A stretch of DNA of 64,000 nucleotides from Sellimonas sp963559135 (GCA_963559135.1 CAUWJP010000013.1:11424-75423); one strand, 5' to 3'. Counted from the first letter of the stretch, positions 8,467 to 16,884 are shown. Numbers and translations are program-made. Notes: generated by a model not told the origin, from the sequence alone.

Positions 8467-8544
8467 AAAAACGCCCCCTAACTTCCACCTATTATAATCA
8501 TCTTTTTTCTGTTTGTAAAGTATCCGCTTTCCATTTAAAACAGA

Positions 8545-8584
8545 TTTGGGGACGTGTTCCGATGCACCGGAACACGTCCCCAAA
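8545..8584. repeat. perfect 17-bp inverted repeat, REP-like
   Basis: The arm TTTGGGGACGTGTTCCG (8545-8561) and its exact complement (8568-8584) flank a 6-base loop ATGCAC. It lies in the 155-base gap between two minus-strand genes. The flanks are TTT...AAA rather than a stem followed by T, so it is not a rho-independent terminator on either strand. The GGGGACGTGTTCC core resembles the palindromes linked to REP-associated tyrosine transposases (RAYT) in other genomes. This is inference from pattern; no second copy was noticed in the window. Confidence 0.7.
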
Positions 8585-8620
8585 ATTAATGTATCCAATT
8601 CTTTTAGTCCTTCTCCCTCA

Positions 8621-8947
8621 TCAGCTATGAGTTTTAATATAAAAGGCGAACATGTCTATAAACTCTGCGTTCGTTGGAATTTTTGTTATTTTACAGCCTG
8701 CAATTTTGCTGAAGCTTTCTGGTCCGCTCTGTCTCCAGCATACTTCTATCGCTGTCCGAATATTTCGCTCCACACTTTGTGGTCTTACTTTCAGTTTGAA
8801 TGCTACCTCCGGATAAATATTTTTCGTTACATTCAGCATGAAATCGTCATTTTCCAGAGCAATCTTTGTCGCTTCGGCCAGCTGCTGATATCCCTGATAT
8901 TTTGAAGTCAAACCCAAACTTCTCAACGTTTCGTAAATCAGCTGCAT
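8621..8947 (-). CDS. stand-alone Spo0A C-terminal DNA-binding domain protein
   Basis: A 108-residue protein made almost entirely of the Spo0A effector domain: YPEVAFKLKVRPQSVERNIR is the recognition-helix region and AIEVCWRQSGPESFSKI plus IPTNAEFIDMFAFYI complete the six-helix fold. There is no receiver domain, so it cannot be phosphorylated like Spo0A. It could compete with, or replace, Spo0A at 0A boxes. The frame extends back to 9145, but the ATG at 8945-8947 follows GGAGGAAAAC and starts the conserved region. Two 0A-like boxes lie 70-100 bases upstream, suggesting auto- or Spo0A control. Confidence 0.88.
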   Translation of the reverse strand: MQLIYETLRSLGLTSKYQGYQQLAEATKIALENDDFMLNVTKNIYPEVAFKLKVRPQSVERNIRTAIEVCWRQSGPESFSKIAGCKITKIPTNAEFIDMFAFYIKTHS

Positions 8948-8974
8948 GTTTTCCTCCTTCCAACCTCCGCTACT

Positions 8975-8980
8975 ATCATA
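8975..8980 (-). promoter_or_regulatory. candidate -10 element of Spo0A-C gene
   Basis: TATGAT on the minus strand, 28 bases upstream of the start codon. No good -35 is found at 16-18 bases, as expected for an activator-dependent promoter. Confidence 0.4.
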
Positions 8981-9015
8981 ACGACTTTGTCCGGAAATAA
9001 CAGGAAAAACTACAG

Positions 9016-9048
9016 TTATCGACAAAATGCTGCTAAAAAACGACAAAA
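9016..9048 (-). promoter_or_regulatory. two 0A-box-like sites upstream of the Spo0A-C gene
   Basis: On the minus strand TTTTGTCGATAA (9016-9027) and TTTTGTCGTTT (9038-9048) match the TTTTGTCGAAA-type 0A box in the TGTCG core. The cores are 21 bases apart, two helical turns, on the same face and upstream of a -10 lacking a -35. Inference: binding sites for Spo0A and/or the lone Spo0A-C protein. Confidence 0.5.
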
Positions 9049-9951
9049 TCACATTCCTTTCTTCCAGCGTTTCAAAAGACCAGTACCCAGAGGATATGGT
9101 CCGGTGTGTACACCAATAGTGGCTCCGATCTGGATATCCTCCCACTGCTCAACATGGAAGCCGGCCTTCTCGAGCTGTTGAGACAGCTGTTCTTTGAACT
9201 GCTCATACTCGTCCACCCAGAGTCCGACTCCCGTTGCAATATAATAATCCTCCGGATGAATATTATGCTCCTGCATATAAGCTTCCATTTTATCGATAAG
9301 CTTTAAAATGGATTTTTTACGCCCGCGGCAAAGCTCTGCCGGTCCAATTTCTCCGTCATAAAACTGCAGAAGCGGTTTGATCTTCAGCACGCTTCCTGCA
9401 ACAGAAGCAGCTTTTCCAATCCTTCCGCCGTGCTGCAGATACTTCAGATCATCTGTTGTAAAGAAAATGTGGCCACTTTTGCGGATTTCCTTCAGACATC
9501 TAACCGCTTCATCAAGGGATTCGCCCGCATTTCGGATCTCCACCGCCGCTTTGACCAGCATTCCCTGCAGAGCAGTTGCAAGAGACGAATCCAGAATCTC
9601 AATTTTTGCTCCCCCATACTGCTCTTCCACCACCTGTTTCGCATTGACAGCGGCCTGCATGGAGCCGCTCAGCTTCTTTGAAAGGCAGATGCAAAGTACT
9701 GGCATGCCTTCCTTTACAAATGGAAGAAACGCATCCACATAGTCCTGTACGGACGGCATGGATGTTTTTGGGAAACAATCCGGATTGTCTACCATCTTCT
9801 GATAAAAATTCGGAATAGAAATCTGCTTTCCCTCTTGATAATAATTTTCCCCATCAAATGAAATATAAAATGAAACTATCTGCACCTGTTCCGCCTGCAC
9901 GTATGCCTCAGGCAGATCACAGGAACTGTCACTTACAATACCAAACTGCAT
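9049..9951 (-). CDS. DegV family fatty-acid-binding protein (FakB-like)
   Basis: A 300-residue two-domain protein. The N-terminal domain starts with FGIVSDSSCDLPEAY and contains PKTSMPSVQDYVDAF and SKKLSGSMQAA, the ligand-binding segments of DegV/FakB proteins. GGRIGKAASVAGSVLKIKP (about 185-205) begins the second domain. FakB proteins present exogenous fatty acids to the FakA kinase for incorporation into phospholipid; which fatty acid binds here cannot be told. No fakA is in the window. Length is slightly over the family average. Confidence 0.93.
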   Translation of the reverse strand: MQFGIVSDSSCDLPEAYVQAEQVQIVSFYISFDGENYYQEGKQISIPNFYQKMVDNPDCFPKTSMPSVQDYVDAFLPFVKEGMPVLCICLSKKLSGSMQAAVNAKQVVEEQYGGAKIEILDSSLATALQGMLVKAAVEIRNAGESLDEAVRCLKEIRKSGHIFFTTDDLKYLQHGGRIGKAASVAGSVLKIKPLLQFYDGEIGPAELCRGRKKSILKLIDKMEAYMQEHNIHPEDYYIATGVGLWVDEYEQFKEQLSQQLEKAGFHVEQWEDIQIGATIGVHTGPYPLGTGLLKRWKKGM

Positions 9952-9971
9952 GGTTCATCCTCCCGTTTCTC

Positions 9972-10000
9972 TTGCTTTTCCCCAGTTCTTCTGCTAAACT
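9972..10000 (+). promoter_or_regulatory. candidate sigma-A promoter of the TetR gene
   Basis: TTGCTT (9972-9977), 17-base spacer, TAAACT (9995-10000). The palindromic operator begins 15 bases after the -10. Confidence 0.45.
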
Positions 10001-10014
10001 ACTGGCATATCACT

Positions 10015-10036
10015 AAATGTTACAATTGTAACATTT
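10015..10036. promoter_or_regulatory. 22-bp perfect palindrome, probable TetR operator
   Basis: AAATGTTACAATTGTAACATTT is a perfect palindrome about 60 bases upstream of the TetR start, near the expected transcription start. A shorter related site (TTTGTTACAAA) occurs at 10068-10078. Both share TGTTACAA. The position fits autorepression. Confidence 0.7.
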
Positions 10037-10094
10037 GCTTTTTTGGAAAGCAAGATACTTTCACGATTTTGTTACAAAACAGGAGGTTTTGTTC

Positions 10095-10715
10095 ATGAAT
10101 TCATCCAACCGGGGACGCAAGGGTCCTTCCTTTACAAAACAGTGCATTATGGAAGCTCTTCTGCAGCTGATGCATACAAAAGATTACAATGACATCACCA
10201 TCACCGACATTACAGAAAGAGCCGGTGTTTCCCGGATGTCTTATTACCGCAATTACAAATCAAAAGATGAAATTCTGATGGACTATATGTTTCAAATCAT
10301 CAAGGAATACGCTATGTCTCTTGCCACCGATATCCCGAAACTTCAACACGGATTTCAGACATACGAACATATTCTCCACGGTCTGCGGTACCTTCAAAAA
10401 TATACAGACTACGCGCTCTGCCTAAAAAAAGCAAATCGCTCCGAAATCATCCTGCACGGCCTGGATTACTATATGCTGACCGTCACAGGAATGGTAGAAT
10501 CAGATTCCCCAAGGAAATACGAACTCTACTACTATTCCGGAGCGCTTTATAATATTTTTCTTCACTGGATCGAGGATGGCATGAAGGAAGATATCGAAGT
10601 CATTGCCTCTCTGATCTTCCAGCACATTCAGAAGAATCCGTTTCTCTCCTCGGCTACTCCAGATTCTTCAGAACATCCTTCAGATCCACCGAAACAATCC
10701 GGTCCACACAATTGA
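10095..10715 (+). CDS. TetR/AcrR-family regulator
   Basis: A 206-residue one-component repressor. The N-terminal helix-turn-helix is TITDITERAGVSRMSYYRNY (about residues 36-55) followed by KSKDEIL, standard for TetR. The C-terminal ligand domain (about 70-190) is of the TetR_C type with KKANRSEIILHGLDYYM. The ATG at 10095 follows AGGAGG; an upstream frame start at 10035 lies inside the promoter region and is rejected. The perfect palindrome 60 bases upstream is the likely operator. Its last 62 bases overlap the 3' end of the convergent membrane protein gene, so antisense interference between the two is possible. Confidence 0.9.
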   Translation: MNSSNRGRKGPSFTKQCIMEALLQLMHTKDYNDITITDITERAGVSRMSYYRNYKSKDEILMDYMFQIIKEYAMSLATDIPKLQHGFQTYEHILHGLRYLQKYTDYALCLKKANRSEIILHGLDYYMLTVTGMVESDSPRKYELYYYSGALYNIFLHWIEDGMKEDIEVIASLIFQHIQKNPFLSSATPDSSEHPSDPPKQSGPHN

Positions 10716-11805
10716 CCGGAATGCCTCGGTAGGCGTAGGCGCCGGATTCAAACAGCATATACAGCCTTCCGTCCTGAATACAAATCTGCTCCATCTGGTT
10801 TGGAAGAGCAAAGCTTTTGATCTCTTCTTTCTTTTTCAGGCTGTACTTTTCTGTCTCTATGACGGATCTCTCATAGACTCTAAGTCTGGAATCCGCAAAT
10901 CCGTAGGACTGGGAGATAAACAAATAATTTCCAAACACTTCCAGTCCCTGGACCTGGGAAAGAATATCCGCCCATTCCTGGTCGATCGCAACATTGCTTA
11001 ACAACTCTCTTTCCCTGTTCAGTTCCTCATATTCCTCTTTATTCTTTTCGTTAATTTCAAAGTCAACCGAATACCTGTTAATGATGCTGTCACCGGATAG
11101 GGAAAAATATCCCGCATAAAGGCTCCCGCCCCGGAATGCCATAAACGAATTTCTTGTAAGCCCTTCCAGCACATGGGTCTCCAAAAATGGAAGCGGCTTT
11201 TTTGTCTTGTCATACTGATAGTTTTCCAGTGCTTCCATGGTGTACAGGCTTACCGCTGCTTTCCCATCCATCATATTCGATACCCACAGTACCTGATTCA
11301 GATTGTCGTATGCAATGCCTCCCGCATGAGTCCGGTTCGGCATAATAATCTCCTTTACAAACCGCCCGGATTCCTTGTCAATCTGATACAGCACGGAATT
11401 GTGCTTCTTGGTATGACAATACGCGCTTACGAAAATCGAGTCCTTCGTCACGTCCATTCCCTGGGGCGTCATGGACGTACAGATATCCGACTGTCCCGTT
11501 TTACTGTTTACGGTCTTTGTCGATTTCAGCCCCGGAATGATATAAGTACCAAAATTCTCTTCCTGAGAAAGATGCTCCACTATCTCTTCTGTAAAAAAGT
11601 CATCATACTCCATCAGAATTTCAGACACCTCAGACAATGTATGAACTGCCGGAGCTGCATTCGTCCGATTCAGTACGGCAACTGGTTCGTTCGCCCCTCG
11701 GTACACGCCGAAGTAGAACAGGACACAGCCAATCAGAAGAACGCATGACATCAACAGATTCTTCCAGATAACTCCCTTCGTTTCTTGTGTTTTCAACTTC
11801 TTCAC
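10654..11805 (-). CDS. membrane-anchored beta-propeller-like protein, unknown function
   Basis: A 383-residue protein that I do not recognise beyond its architecture. One N-terminal membrane helix (about 14-33, NLLMSCVLLIGCVLFYFGVY) leaves the rest outside. The body has repeated blade-like strands (GMDVTKDSIFVSAYCHTK, GIAYDNLNQVLWVSNM, RGGSLYAGYF, GLEVFGNYLFISQS, QMEQICIQDGRLYMLFESGA), suggesting a YVTN/WD-type propeller. It starts 4 bases after the stop of the esterase gene, so the two are probably one operon. It is convergent with, and overlaps by 62 bases, the TetR gene, whose target it might be, though no operator was seen at its own promoter. Confidence 0.75.
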   Translation of the reverse strand: MKKLKTQETKGVIWKNLLMSCVLLIGCVLFYFGVYRGANEPVAVLNRTNAAPAVHTLSEVSEILMEYDDFFTEEIVEHLSQEENFGTYIIPGLKSTKTVNSKTGQSDICTSMTPQGMDVTKDSIFVSAYCHTKKHNSVLYQIDKESGRFVKEIIMPNRTHAGGIAYDNLNQVLWVSNMMDGKAAVSLYTMEALENYQYDKTKKPLPFLETHVLEGLTRNSFMAFRGGSLYAGYFSLSGDSIINRYSVDFEINEKNKEEYEELNRERELLSNVAIDQEWADILSQVQGLEVFGNYLFISQSYGFADSRLRVYERSVIETEKYSLKKKEEIKSFALPNQMEQICIQDGRLYMLFESGAYAYRGIPVNCVDRIVSVDLKDVLKNLE

Positions 11806-11809
11806 TTCT

Positions 11810-12601
11810 TTACTTTAACCACCATTTCAGAATTGTCCGGATCTGTTCATCCCAGTATTTCCACTGATGGTCTCCGCTGGAACTTGAGGTTGTGACATCA
11901 TATCCAAGCCTCTTCATCTCTTCCCACATATCAAGATTATTATGATAGAGAAAATCTTCTGTTCCACACCATGCAAACAGCCTTGGCACCGGTTTTTGTT
12001 CTTCTTTTAATTTCTTTGCCAGATACTTCAGGTCATTTGGCGATCCCACGATCTGATCCAGATCTCCGAAGATTCCCTCCCAGAATCCAGACGGTTTCCG
12101 TGCACTATCTTCCGCCTCTTCCTTCACTCTTCTCGCCACATCCAGAACCCCGGACATGGATGCTGCAGCCCCAAATGTCTCCGGCGCTCCAAGTCCAAGT
12201 TTCCATGCTCCGTAGCCTCCCATGGAGAGTCCCGCTGCCAGTGTATCTTCCCGTTTTTCCGACATCTGAGGGAAAAACTCTCTGCAAATTTTAGGAAGCT
12301 CTTCCGAGAAAAAAGTCCAATACGGAAGTCCGTACTTCGTATCCGTATAAAATCCAAGACCTGCATCCGGCATAACTACCGCAATACCATATTCGCTGAC
12401 ATAGCGCTCGATGGAAGTCCTCCGCTGCCAGGTTGTCTGGTCATCGCTCATTCCATGAAGCAGATAAACTGTCTTATATTTTTCTGTTCCTGCATTTCCC
12501 TTCATTCCAATCTGGCTCGTCGTGTTCTGCGGAAGAATCACATCCATATTCATACATTTTTCCAAAACTTCCGAAAAAAAATCCACATGCAATAATGCCA
12601 T
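11810..12601 (-). CDS. esterase, S-formylglutathione hydrolase/EstA-like
   Basis: A 263-residue alpha/beta hydrolase of the esterase_D (EstA tributyrin esterase) family. The nucleophile elbow is GLSMGGYGAW (about residues 125-134), the catalytic Asp lies in CGTEDFLYH and the His in GDHQWKYWD near the C-terminus. An oxyanion region YLLHGMSDDQTTW is near residue 45. Likely cytoplasmic hydrolysis of short-chain acyl or acetyl esters, possibly from dietary polysaccharides. GGAGG lies before the ATG and a TATAAT at 12640-12645 on the minus strand marks the promoter. It is followed by the propeller-like membrane protein in the same operon. Confidence 0.9.
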   Translation of the reverse strand: MALLHVDFFSEVLEKCMNMDVILPQNTTSQIGMKGNAGTEKYKTVYLLHGMSDDQTTWQRRTSIERYVSEYGIAVVMPDAGLGFYTDTKYGLPYWTFFSEELPKICREFFPQMSEKREDTLAAGLSMGGYGAWKLGLGAPETFGAAASMSGVLDVARRVKEEAEDSARKPSGFWEGIFGDLDQIVGSPNDLKYLAKKLKEEQKPVPRLFAWCGTEDFLYHNNLDMWEEMKRLGYDVTTSSSSGDHQWKYWDEQIRTILKWWLK

Positions 12602-12639
12602 TTCCGTCTTCCTCCTTTGCTGTCTTTTTCTTGCTTTCT

Positions 12640-12645
12640 ATTATA
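12640..12645 (-). promoter_or_regulatory. -10 element of esterase operon
   Basis: Perfect TATAAT on the minus strand, 39 bases before the esterase start. A -35 at 17 bases would fall in the upstream terminator stem and is poor. Confidence 0.45.
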
Positions 12646-12654
12646 CCTCAAAGT

Positions 12655-12689
12655 CAAAAGCAGGGATACAGTAAATTACTGTATCCCTG
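12655..12689 (-). terminator. rho-independent terminator of the FAD oxidoreductase gene
   Basis: Perfect 13-bp stem (CAGGGATACAGTA/TACTGTATCCCTG) with an ATT loop, followed on the minus strand by CTTTTGACTTT. Confidence 0.75.
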
Positions 12690-12719
12690 AATCCTTCTTT
12701 TTTGTCTTTTCTTTCGTCC

Positions 12720-15302
12720 TTAGCAGGTTGCTCCGCCTTTCAAATGCTTCTGGGCAGCCAGATTTTCCTGTTTTCTAATAAGAAGTTCGTCTGAAAGAAG
12801 CTGAGTTTGCACATTTTCAAATCCAAGACGATCTATTGTGTCCGCAAATCGTTCACCTGTGATTCCCTGCTCCCTGAAAAGCAGGATCGCTTTTTCTACG
12901 ACATCCATCACTTCCTCTTCACTTGTAAAAATCTTTTCCAATGCATGTCCATGTGCTACCTTCTTACCCCAACGGCCTCCGATATATACTTTGTAACCTT
13001 CTGTTTCGGTGTTTACAGCACCAAATGGACATTTTCCAAGGCAACGTCCGCAATGGTTGCACTGGTCTTCCGGAATCTGAAGTTTACCGTTTTCCATTTT
13101 CGCCACCTTAATCGGGCAATTATTCTCTACCTGACATACTTTACATCCTCTACATTTTGCCAAATCTACAACCGGAACTCTCTGGCCGATAATTCCAAGA
13201 TCATTCAGATCTGGCTTCACACAATTATTCGGACAGCCTCCAACCGCAATCTTAAATTTATGCGGAAGTTTTACTTGACTGTAACCATGGAAAAATCTGT
13301 CATGGATCTCTTCTGACAGACGGAATGTATCAATTAAACCATACTGACATGTCGTTCCTTTACAGGATACAACCGGGCGTACTTTCGATCCTGTTCCTCC
13401 CGTCTCAAGTCCTGCATTTGCAAGGAATTCTCTCAGTGGTTCTATGTTTTCATAAGGAACTTTCTGAATCTCGATTGTCAGTCTTGATGTCATTGTAATT
13501 TCGCCACTTCCGAATTTTTCTGCCGCTTCAGCGATAACTCTGCTCTCTTCTGCTGTAATTTTACCGTTTCTCGTAATTACACGCCCATTGAAACAATCTT
13601 CCGTATTTTTATCCTGAAGAAATCCCAGCGCCTTTACTCTCGTGATATCTTCTGGAGAAACCTTGAATTTCACACCTTCCACTTTGACATCATTAAAGTA
13701 CTGGGCGCCTTCAAGCACAACCGTATTTGTATATCCATATGCCTTTAACCGGTTCTGAAGGAAATAACTTCTTTTTCCTTTCAAGCAGACAAGCAGGAGC
13801 TTTTCGTCCTTCTCAAGCCCATCAATCGGACCGTTGACCGAGGAAAGATTTACATAAACTGCCCCCGCAATCTGCGGATTCGGGCAAACATCTACTACTT
13901 TATAACCCTTTGCTTTTCCAGTCGCATACTCTGCCGGAGTCATGCTGACCATCTCTCCGCTGATTTTGTTTTCCAGAATATATGCTGCCTGAACAAGCGG
14001 ATGGATCGCCGTGGAAAACGGTGGCGCATAGGCAAGATCCATGTTTTCCAGATCTTCCAGACGGGCATCCATCGCGATTGCGGTTGCGGCAATATCCGTC
14101 ATCTTATCTACCGCTCCGGCTCCGAACACCTGAATTCCAAGAAGTTTATGGGTCGTACGGTCTGCGATCATCTTCGTCGCAAAGGAATCCGCATCCGGAT
14201 AATAATGTGCCTTATCGTCTGTTACGGCAAGAACTGTTTCCACATCATATCCGGCTTCCTTTGCCTGCGCTTCGGTAAGACCGGTTCTTCCTACGTTCAC
14301 TCCCGGAAGTTTTACAACGCCAGTTCCAAGCACGCCAGGATAGCTTTTTTCTTTTCCAGCAAGAATCTGTGCCAGTGTTCTTCCTTCATAGTTTGCGGAA
14401 GAACCCATGGCTGACCACTGAGGTTTTCCGGTAATCCGGTTCTTTACGACAACGCAATCTCCTGCCGCGTACACGTTTGGAAGACTTGTTTTCATCTGTG
14501 CATCAACAACAATTGTTCCTCTGTCCATTTCGATTCCAGTATCTGCCAGAAAGGCTGTATTCGGACGAATTCCAATTGATACCACAACTAAATCAGCCGT
14601 TATATTTCCCTGATCTGTCTGAACACCCATCGCACTTTCTTCTCCAAGTACTGCTTTTAATGCAGTTCCTGTCTGAACACGGATTCCACTTTTCTGGAGA
14701 TGCTTTTTTGCATAGTCCGCCATTTCCGGATCAAGGATATTAGGCATAACCTGAGAGGCCATATCAATTACTGTCACAGAAATTCCTTTTGCCTGAAGGT
14801 TTTCTGCAATCTCAAGACCGATAAATCCGCCTCCTGCTACAACAGCTCTTTTAATATTTTCCGTCTCAATATATTTTCTCAGATCATATGCATCCTGTGG
14901 AGTACGCATCTGAAATACACCCTTTAAATCGATCCCCGGAACATTTGGGACAATTGCTGATGCTCCCACTGCAAGGATCAGATTATCGTATGTGTAGTCC
15001 TCCTCTTCTCCAGTCAGAAGATTTCTGGCACAAACAGATTTTTTCACCGGATCAAGTTTTATTGCTTCTCTTTTTGTCAGAACTTTTACTCCAGTCAGTC
15101 CTTCAAACTTTTCAGGCGTATTGACAATCAGCTCTTCTTCTGTTTCAATCAGTCCTCCTACGTAATAAGGAAGACCGCAGCCAGCATAGGAGATGTCCCC
15201 ACTTTTTGTTATCAAAGTCACTTCGGCATTACGATCTTCCCTTTTTAATTTTGCTGCAGCCTTTGTACCTGCTGCAACTCCTCCGATTACGAGTGTTTTC
15301 AT
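12720..15302 (-). CDS. CoA-disulfide reductase / rhodanese / siroheme-ferredoxin fusion protein
   Basis: An 860-residue three-part protein. Residues 1-440 are an FAD/NAD(P)H pyridine nucleotide-disulfide oxidoreductase with GGVAAGTKAAAKL for FAD and Cys42 in YAGCGLPYYVGG, the single active-site Cys of CoA-disulfide reductases. Residues about 450-550 are a rhodanese domain with a Cys in LLLVCLKGKRSYF. The last 300 residues are a sulfite/nitrite reductase-like half: an N-terminal ferredoxin-like repeat, CKGTTC and GGCPNNCVKP as siroheme/4Fe-4S ligands, then two ferredoxin clusters (CRGCKVCQVENNCP, CNHCGRCLGKCP). CoADR-rhodanese fusions are known; the reductase tail is unusual. It may pass NADH electrons to sulfite, polysulfide or nitrite. 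The ATG at 15300-15302 follows AGGAGG. Confidence 0.9.
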   Translation of the reverse strand: MKTLVIGGVAAGTKAAAKLKREDRNAEVTLITKSGDISYAGCGLPYYVGGLIETEEELIVNTPEKFEGLTGVKVLTKREAIKLDPVKKSVCARNLLTGEEEDYTYDNLILAVGASAIVPNVPGIDLKGVFQMRTPQDAYDLRKYIETENIKRAVVAGGGFIGLEIAENLQAKGISVTVIDMASQVMPNILDPEMADYAKKHLQKSGIRVQTGTALKAVLGEESAMGVQTDQGNITADLVVVSIGIRPNTAFLADTGIEMDRGTIVVDAQMKTSLPNVYAAGDCVVVKNRITGKPQWSAMGSSANYEGRTLAQILAGKEKSYPGVLGTGVVKLPGVNVGRTGLTEAQAKEAGYDVETVLAVTDDKAHYYPDADSFATKMIADRTTHKLLGIQVFGAGAVDKMTDIAATAIAMDARLEDLENMDLAYAPPFSTAIHPLVQAAYILENKISGEMVSMTPAEYATGKAKGYKVVDVCPNPQIAGAVYVNLSSVNGPIDGLEKDEKLLLVCLKGKRSYFLQNRLKAYGYTNTVVLEGAQYFNDVKVEGVKFKVSPEDITRVKALGFLQDKNTEDCFNGRVITRNGKITAEESRVIAEAAEKFGSGEITMTSRLTIEIQKVPYENIEPLREFLANAGLETGGTGSKVRPVVSCKGTTCQYGLIDTFRLSEEIHDRFFHGYSQVKLPHKFKIAVGGCPNNCVKPDLNDLGIIGQRVPVVDLAKCRGCKVCQVENNCPIKVAKMENGKLQIPEDQCNHCGRCLGKCPFGAVNTETEGYKVYIGGRWGKKVAHGHALEKIFTSEEEVMDVVEKAILLFREQGITGERFADTIDRLGFENVQTQLLSDELLIRKQENLAAQKHLKGGATC

Positions 15303-15426
15303 TCTTCTTTTCCTCCTGTTAATGAAGCGCTTATTATTTGTCTCACTTCTTTTATTATATACCAATTAACACTCGTAATATATTATGATTTATAATTATA
15401 TTATAATTTTTTCTTATGGTTATAAA

Positions 15427-16185
15427 TTAAATACTAAGTTTTTTATCTGTAATCCATCCCGTAACCAAAAATGCGAGAACTGTCATTATTATGTAAAATA
15501 TATAGTCAAATACACTGATACTAGGCAGTCCGAAAATCGGTTCCATTCCAATCAATGGGTTTATAAAACTGTAAAATCTTTCAATCAGAAAATTAATAAC
15601 AAAGAACACAACTATAGCGATAAAACCGCCAAATCTTGCATTCAGTAATACGGTTCGAGTAAGAATAATGGCCAAAAATCCAACAACCATCACATTGATC
15701 CAACAGATTAAAAGAAAAATGTACGCGGCAAAAGCAGCACCCCAATTCACATTCTGATTTGTCAAAGTTTCAAACAAATAGCTGAGTGCACGTAACAATT
15801 CACCCAAGCTTCCTTCGCTTGCAGCGGTCACAGTCACAGTCACTGCTCCGGTAATAAAAAAAGCCAAAAACACGAAAAACATCTGTAAAACTCCTGCAAT
15901 CACTTTTGCTCCCAGAATTTCATAAGTAGAGTGCGGTACCATCCACAACATATAACTCTGCTTTGTCTTTAGATCTTTATTCAAAATCACCAGATTTTCA
16001 ATGCCAACGTATAGAACCCCAAACATACCTGCAAATGTAATAACCAATATACTGACAGCCACAACGGTTTCATTTTTAATGATTGCTCCAATTCCAAATA
16101 AAAGCAGAAAAACAAGCAGACATGCCAGTATTAAAATTCTCGTTGTTCTCTGTTTTCTCCATTCGTATTTAATTAGTTTTCCCAT
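15427..16185 (-). CDS. ABC-2 type transporter permease
   Basis: A 252-residue protein with six hydrophobic segments, starting YEWRKQRTTRILILACLL, typical of small ABC-2 permeases that pair with a YtrB-like ATPase. It follows the ATPase gene after 12 bases. The substrate is unknown; GntR-ABC units of this kind commonly respond to cell-wall-active peptides or antibiotics. Confidence 0.85.
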   Translation of the reverse strand: MGKLIKYEWRKQRTTRILILACLLVFLLLFGIGAIIKNETVVAVSILVITFAGMFGVLYVGIENLVILNKDLKTKQSYMLWMVPHSTYEILGAKVIAGVLQMFFVFLAFFITGAVTVTVTAASEGSLGELLRALSYLFETLTNQNVNWGAAFAAYIFLLICWINVMVVGFLAIILTRTVLLNARFGGFIAIVVFFVINFLIERFYSFINPLIGMEPIFGLPSISVFDYIFYIIMTVLAFLVTGWITDKKLSI

Positions 16186-16197
16186 TGTCTTTCCCCC

Positions 16198-16884
16198 TTA
16201 CATCAACTCTCTGTACAGATCAGCCGCACTTCTTCCAGAATGTATTCGCTCCTCTTCCACATCACATTCATAAATCATATTTCCATCTTTTATAAAGATA
16301 GCATGATCAATAAAAGACTCAATCTCTTCAATAAGATGTGTAGAAATAATCACTGCATTTGTGTTGTTCACTGTTGTAAGAATCACATCGATAATCTCTT
16401 CCCTTGCTTTGAGATCGATTCCATTTAACGGTTCATCCAACATATATAACCTTGCTTTTCTGGACAAGGTTGCAATAACCTTCAGCTTTGCCATCATACC
16501 AGTCGAGATTTCTCTCACTTTCATTTCTTCAGAAAGACCTACTTTTTGTACAAGTTCATTGAATTTTTCTCTGTCAAATTCTTCGAAAAAGTCACCGTAA
16601 TATTTACCCACCATCCCAACTGTCATAAAGTCATAATAAAAAGGTTCTGTTGACATATACGCCACATAGTTTTTGGCCCGGTAATTCCATGGTGCACCAT
16701 CAAAAATCACCTCTCCATGTGTCGGTTTGATAAACCCTGTCATCATTTTCATCCATGTCGTTTTTCCACTGCCATTTGGTCCCAAAAGTCCATAGATATA
16801 TCCGCCTCTGATCTTAATCGAAACTTCTTTTACTACCTTTTTCCCCATGTAAGCCTTTGTCAGTGCTCTACTTTCTGCAATCAT
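16198..16884 (-). CDS. ABC transporter ATP-binding protein (YtrB-like)
   Basis: A 228-residue ATPase. Walker A is GLLGPNGSGKTTWMKMMTG, the signature is degenerate (EISTGMMAKLKV where LSGGQ is usual) and Walker B is RLYMLDEPLNGID. The H-loop is IISTHLIEEIE. The 4-base overlap with the upstream GntR gene and the 12-base gap to the permease show a three-gene operon regulator-ATPase-permease. It energises transport by the membrane partner. Confidence 0.92.
   Translation of the reverse strand: MIAESRALTKAYMGKKVVKEVSIKIRGGYIYGLLGPNGSGKTTWMKMMTGFIKPTHGEVIFDGAPWNYRAKNYVAYMSTEPFYYDFMTVGMVGKYYGDFFEEFDREKFNELVQKVGLSEEMKVREISTGMMAKLKVIATLSRKARLYMLDEPLNGIDLKAREEIIDVILTTVNNTNAVIISTHLIEEIESFIDHAIFIKDGNMIYECDVEEERIHSGRSAADLYRELM

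Noticed and set aside
8545..8584. Rho-independent terminator for the Spo0A-C gene
   Set aside because: No T-run follows the stem on either strand; the stem itself ends in TTT/AAA.
10035..10094. Upstream start for the TetR gene
   Set aside because: It would begin inside the operator; AGGAGG before 10095 marks the real start.
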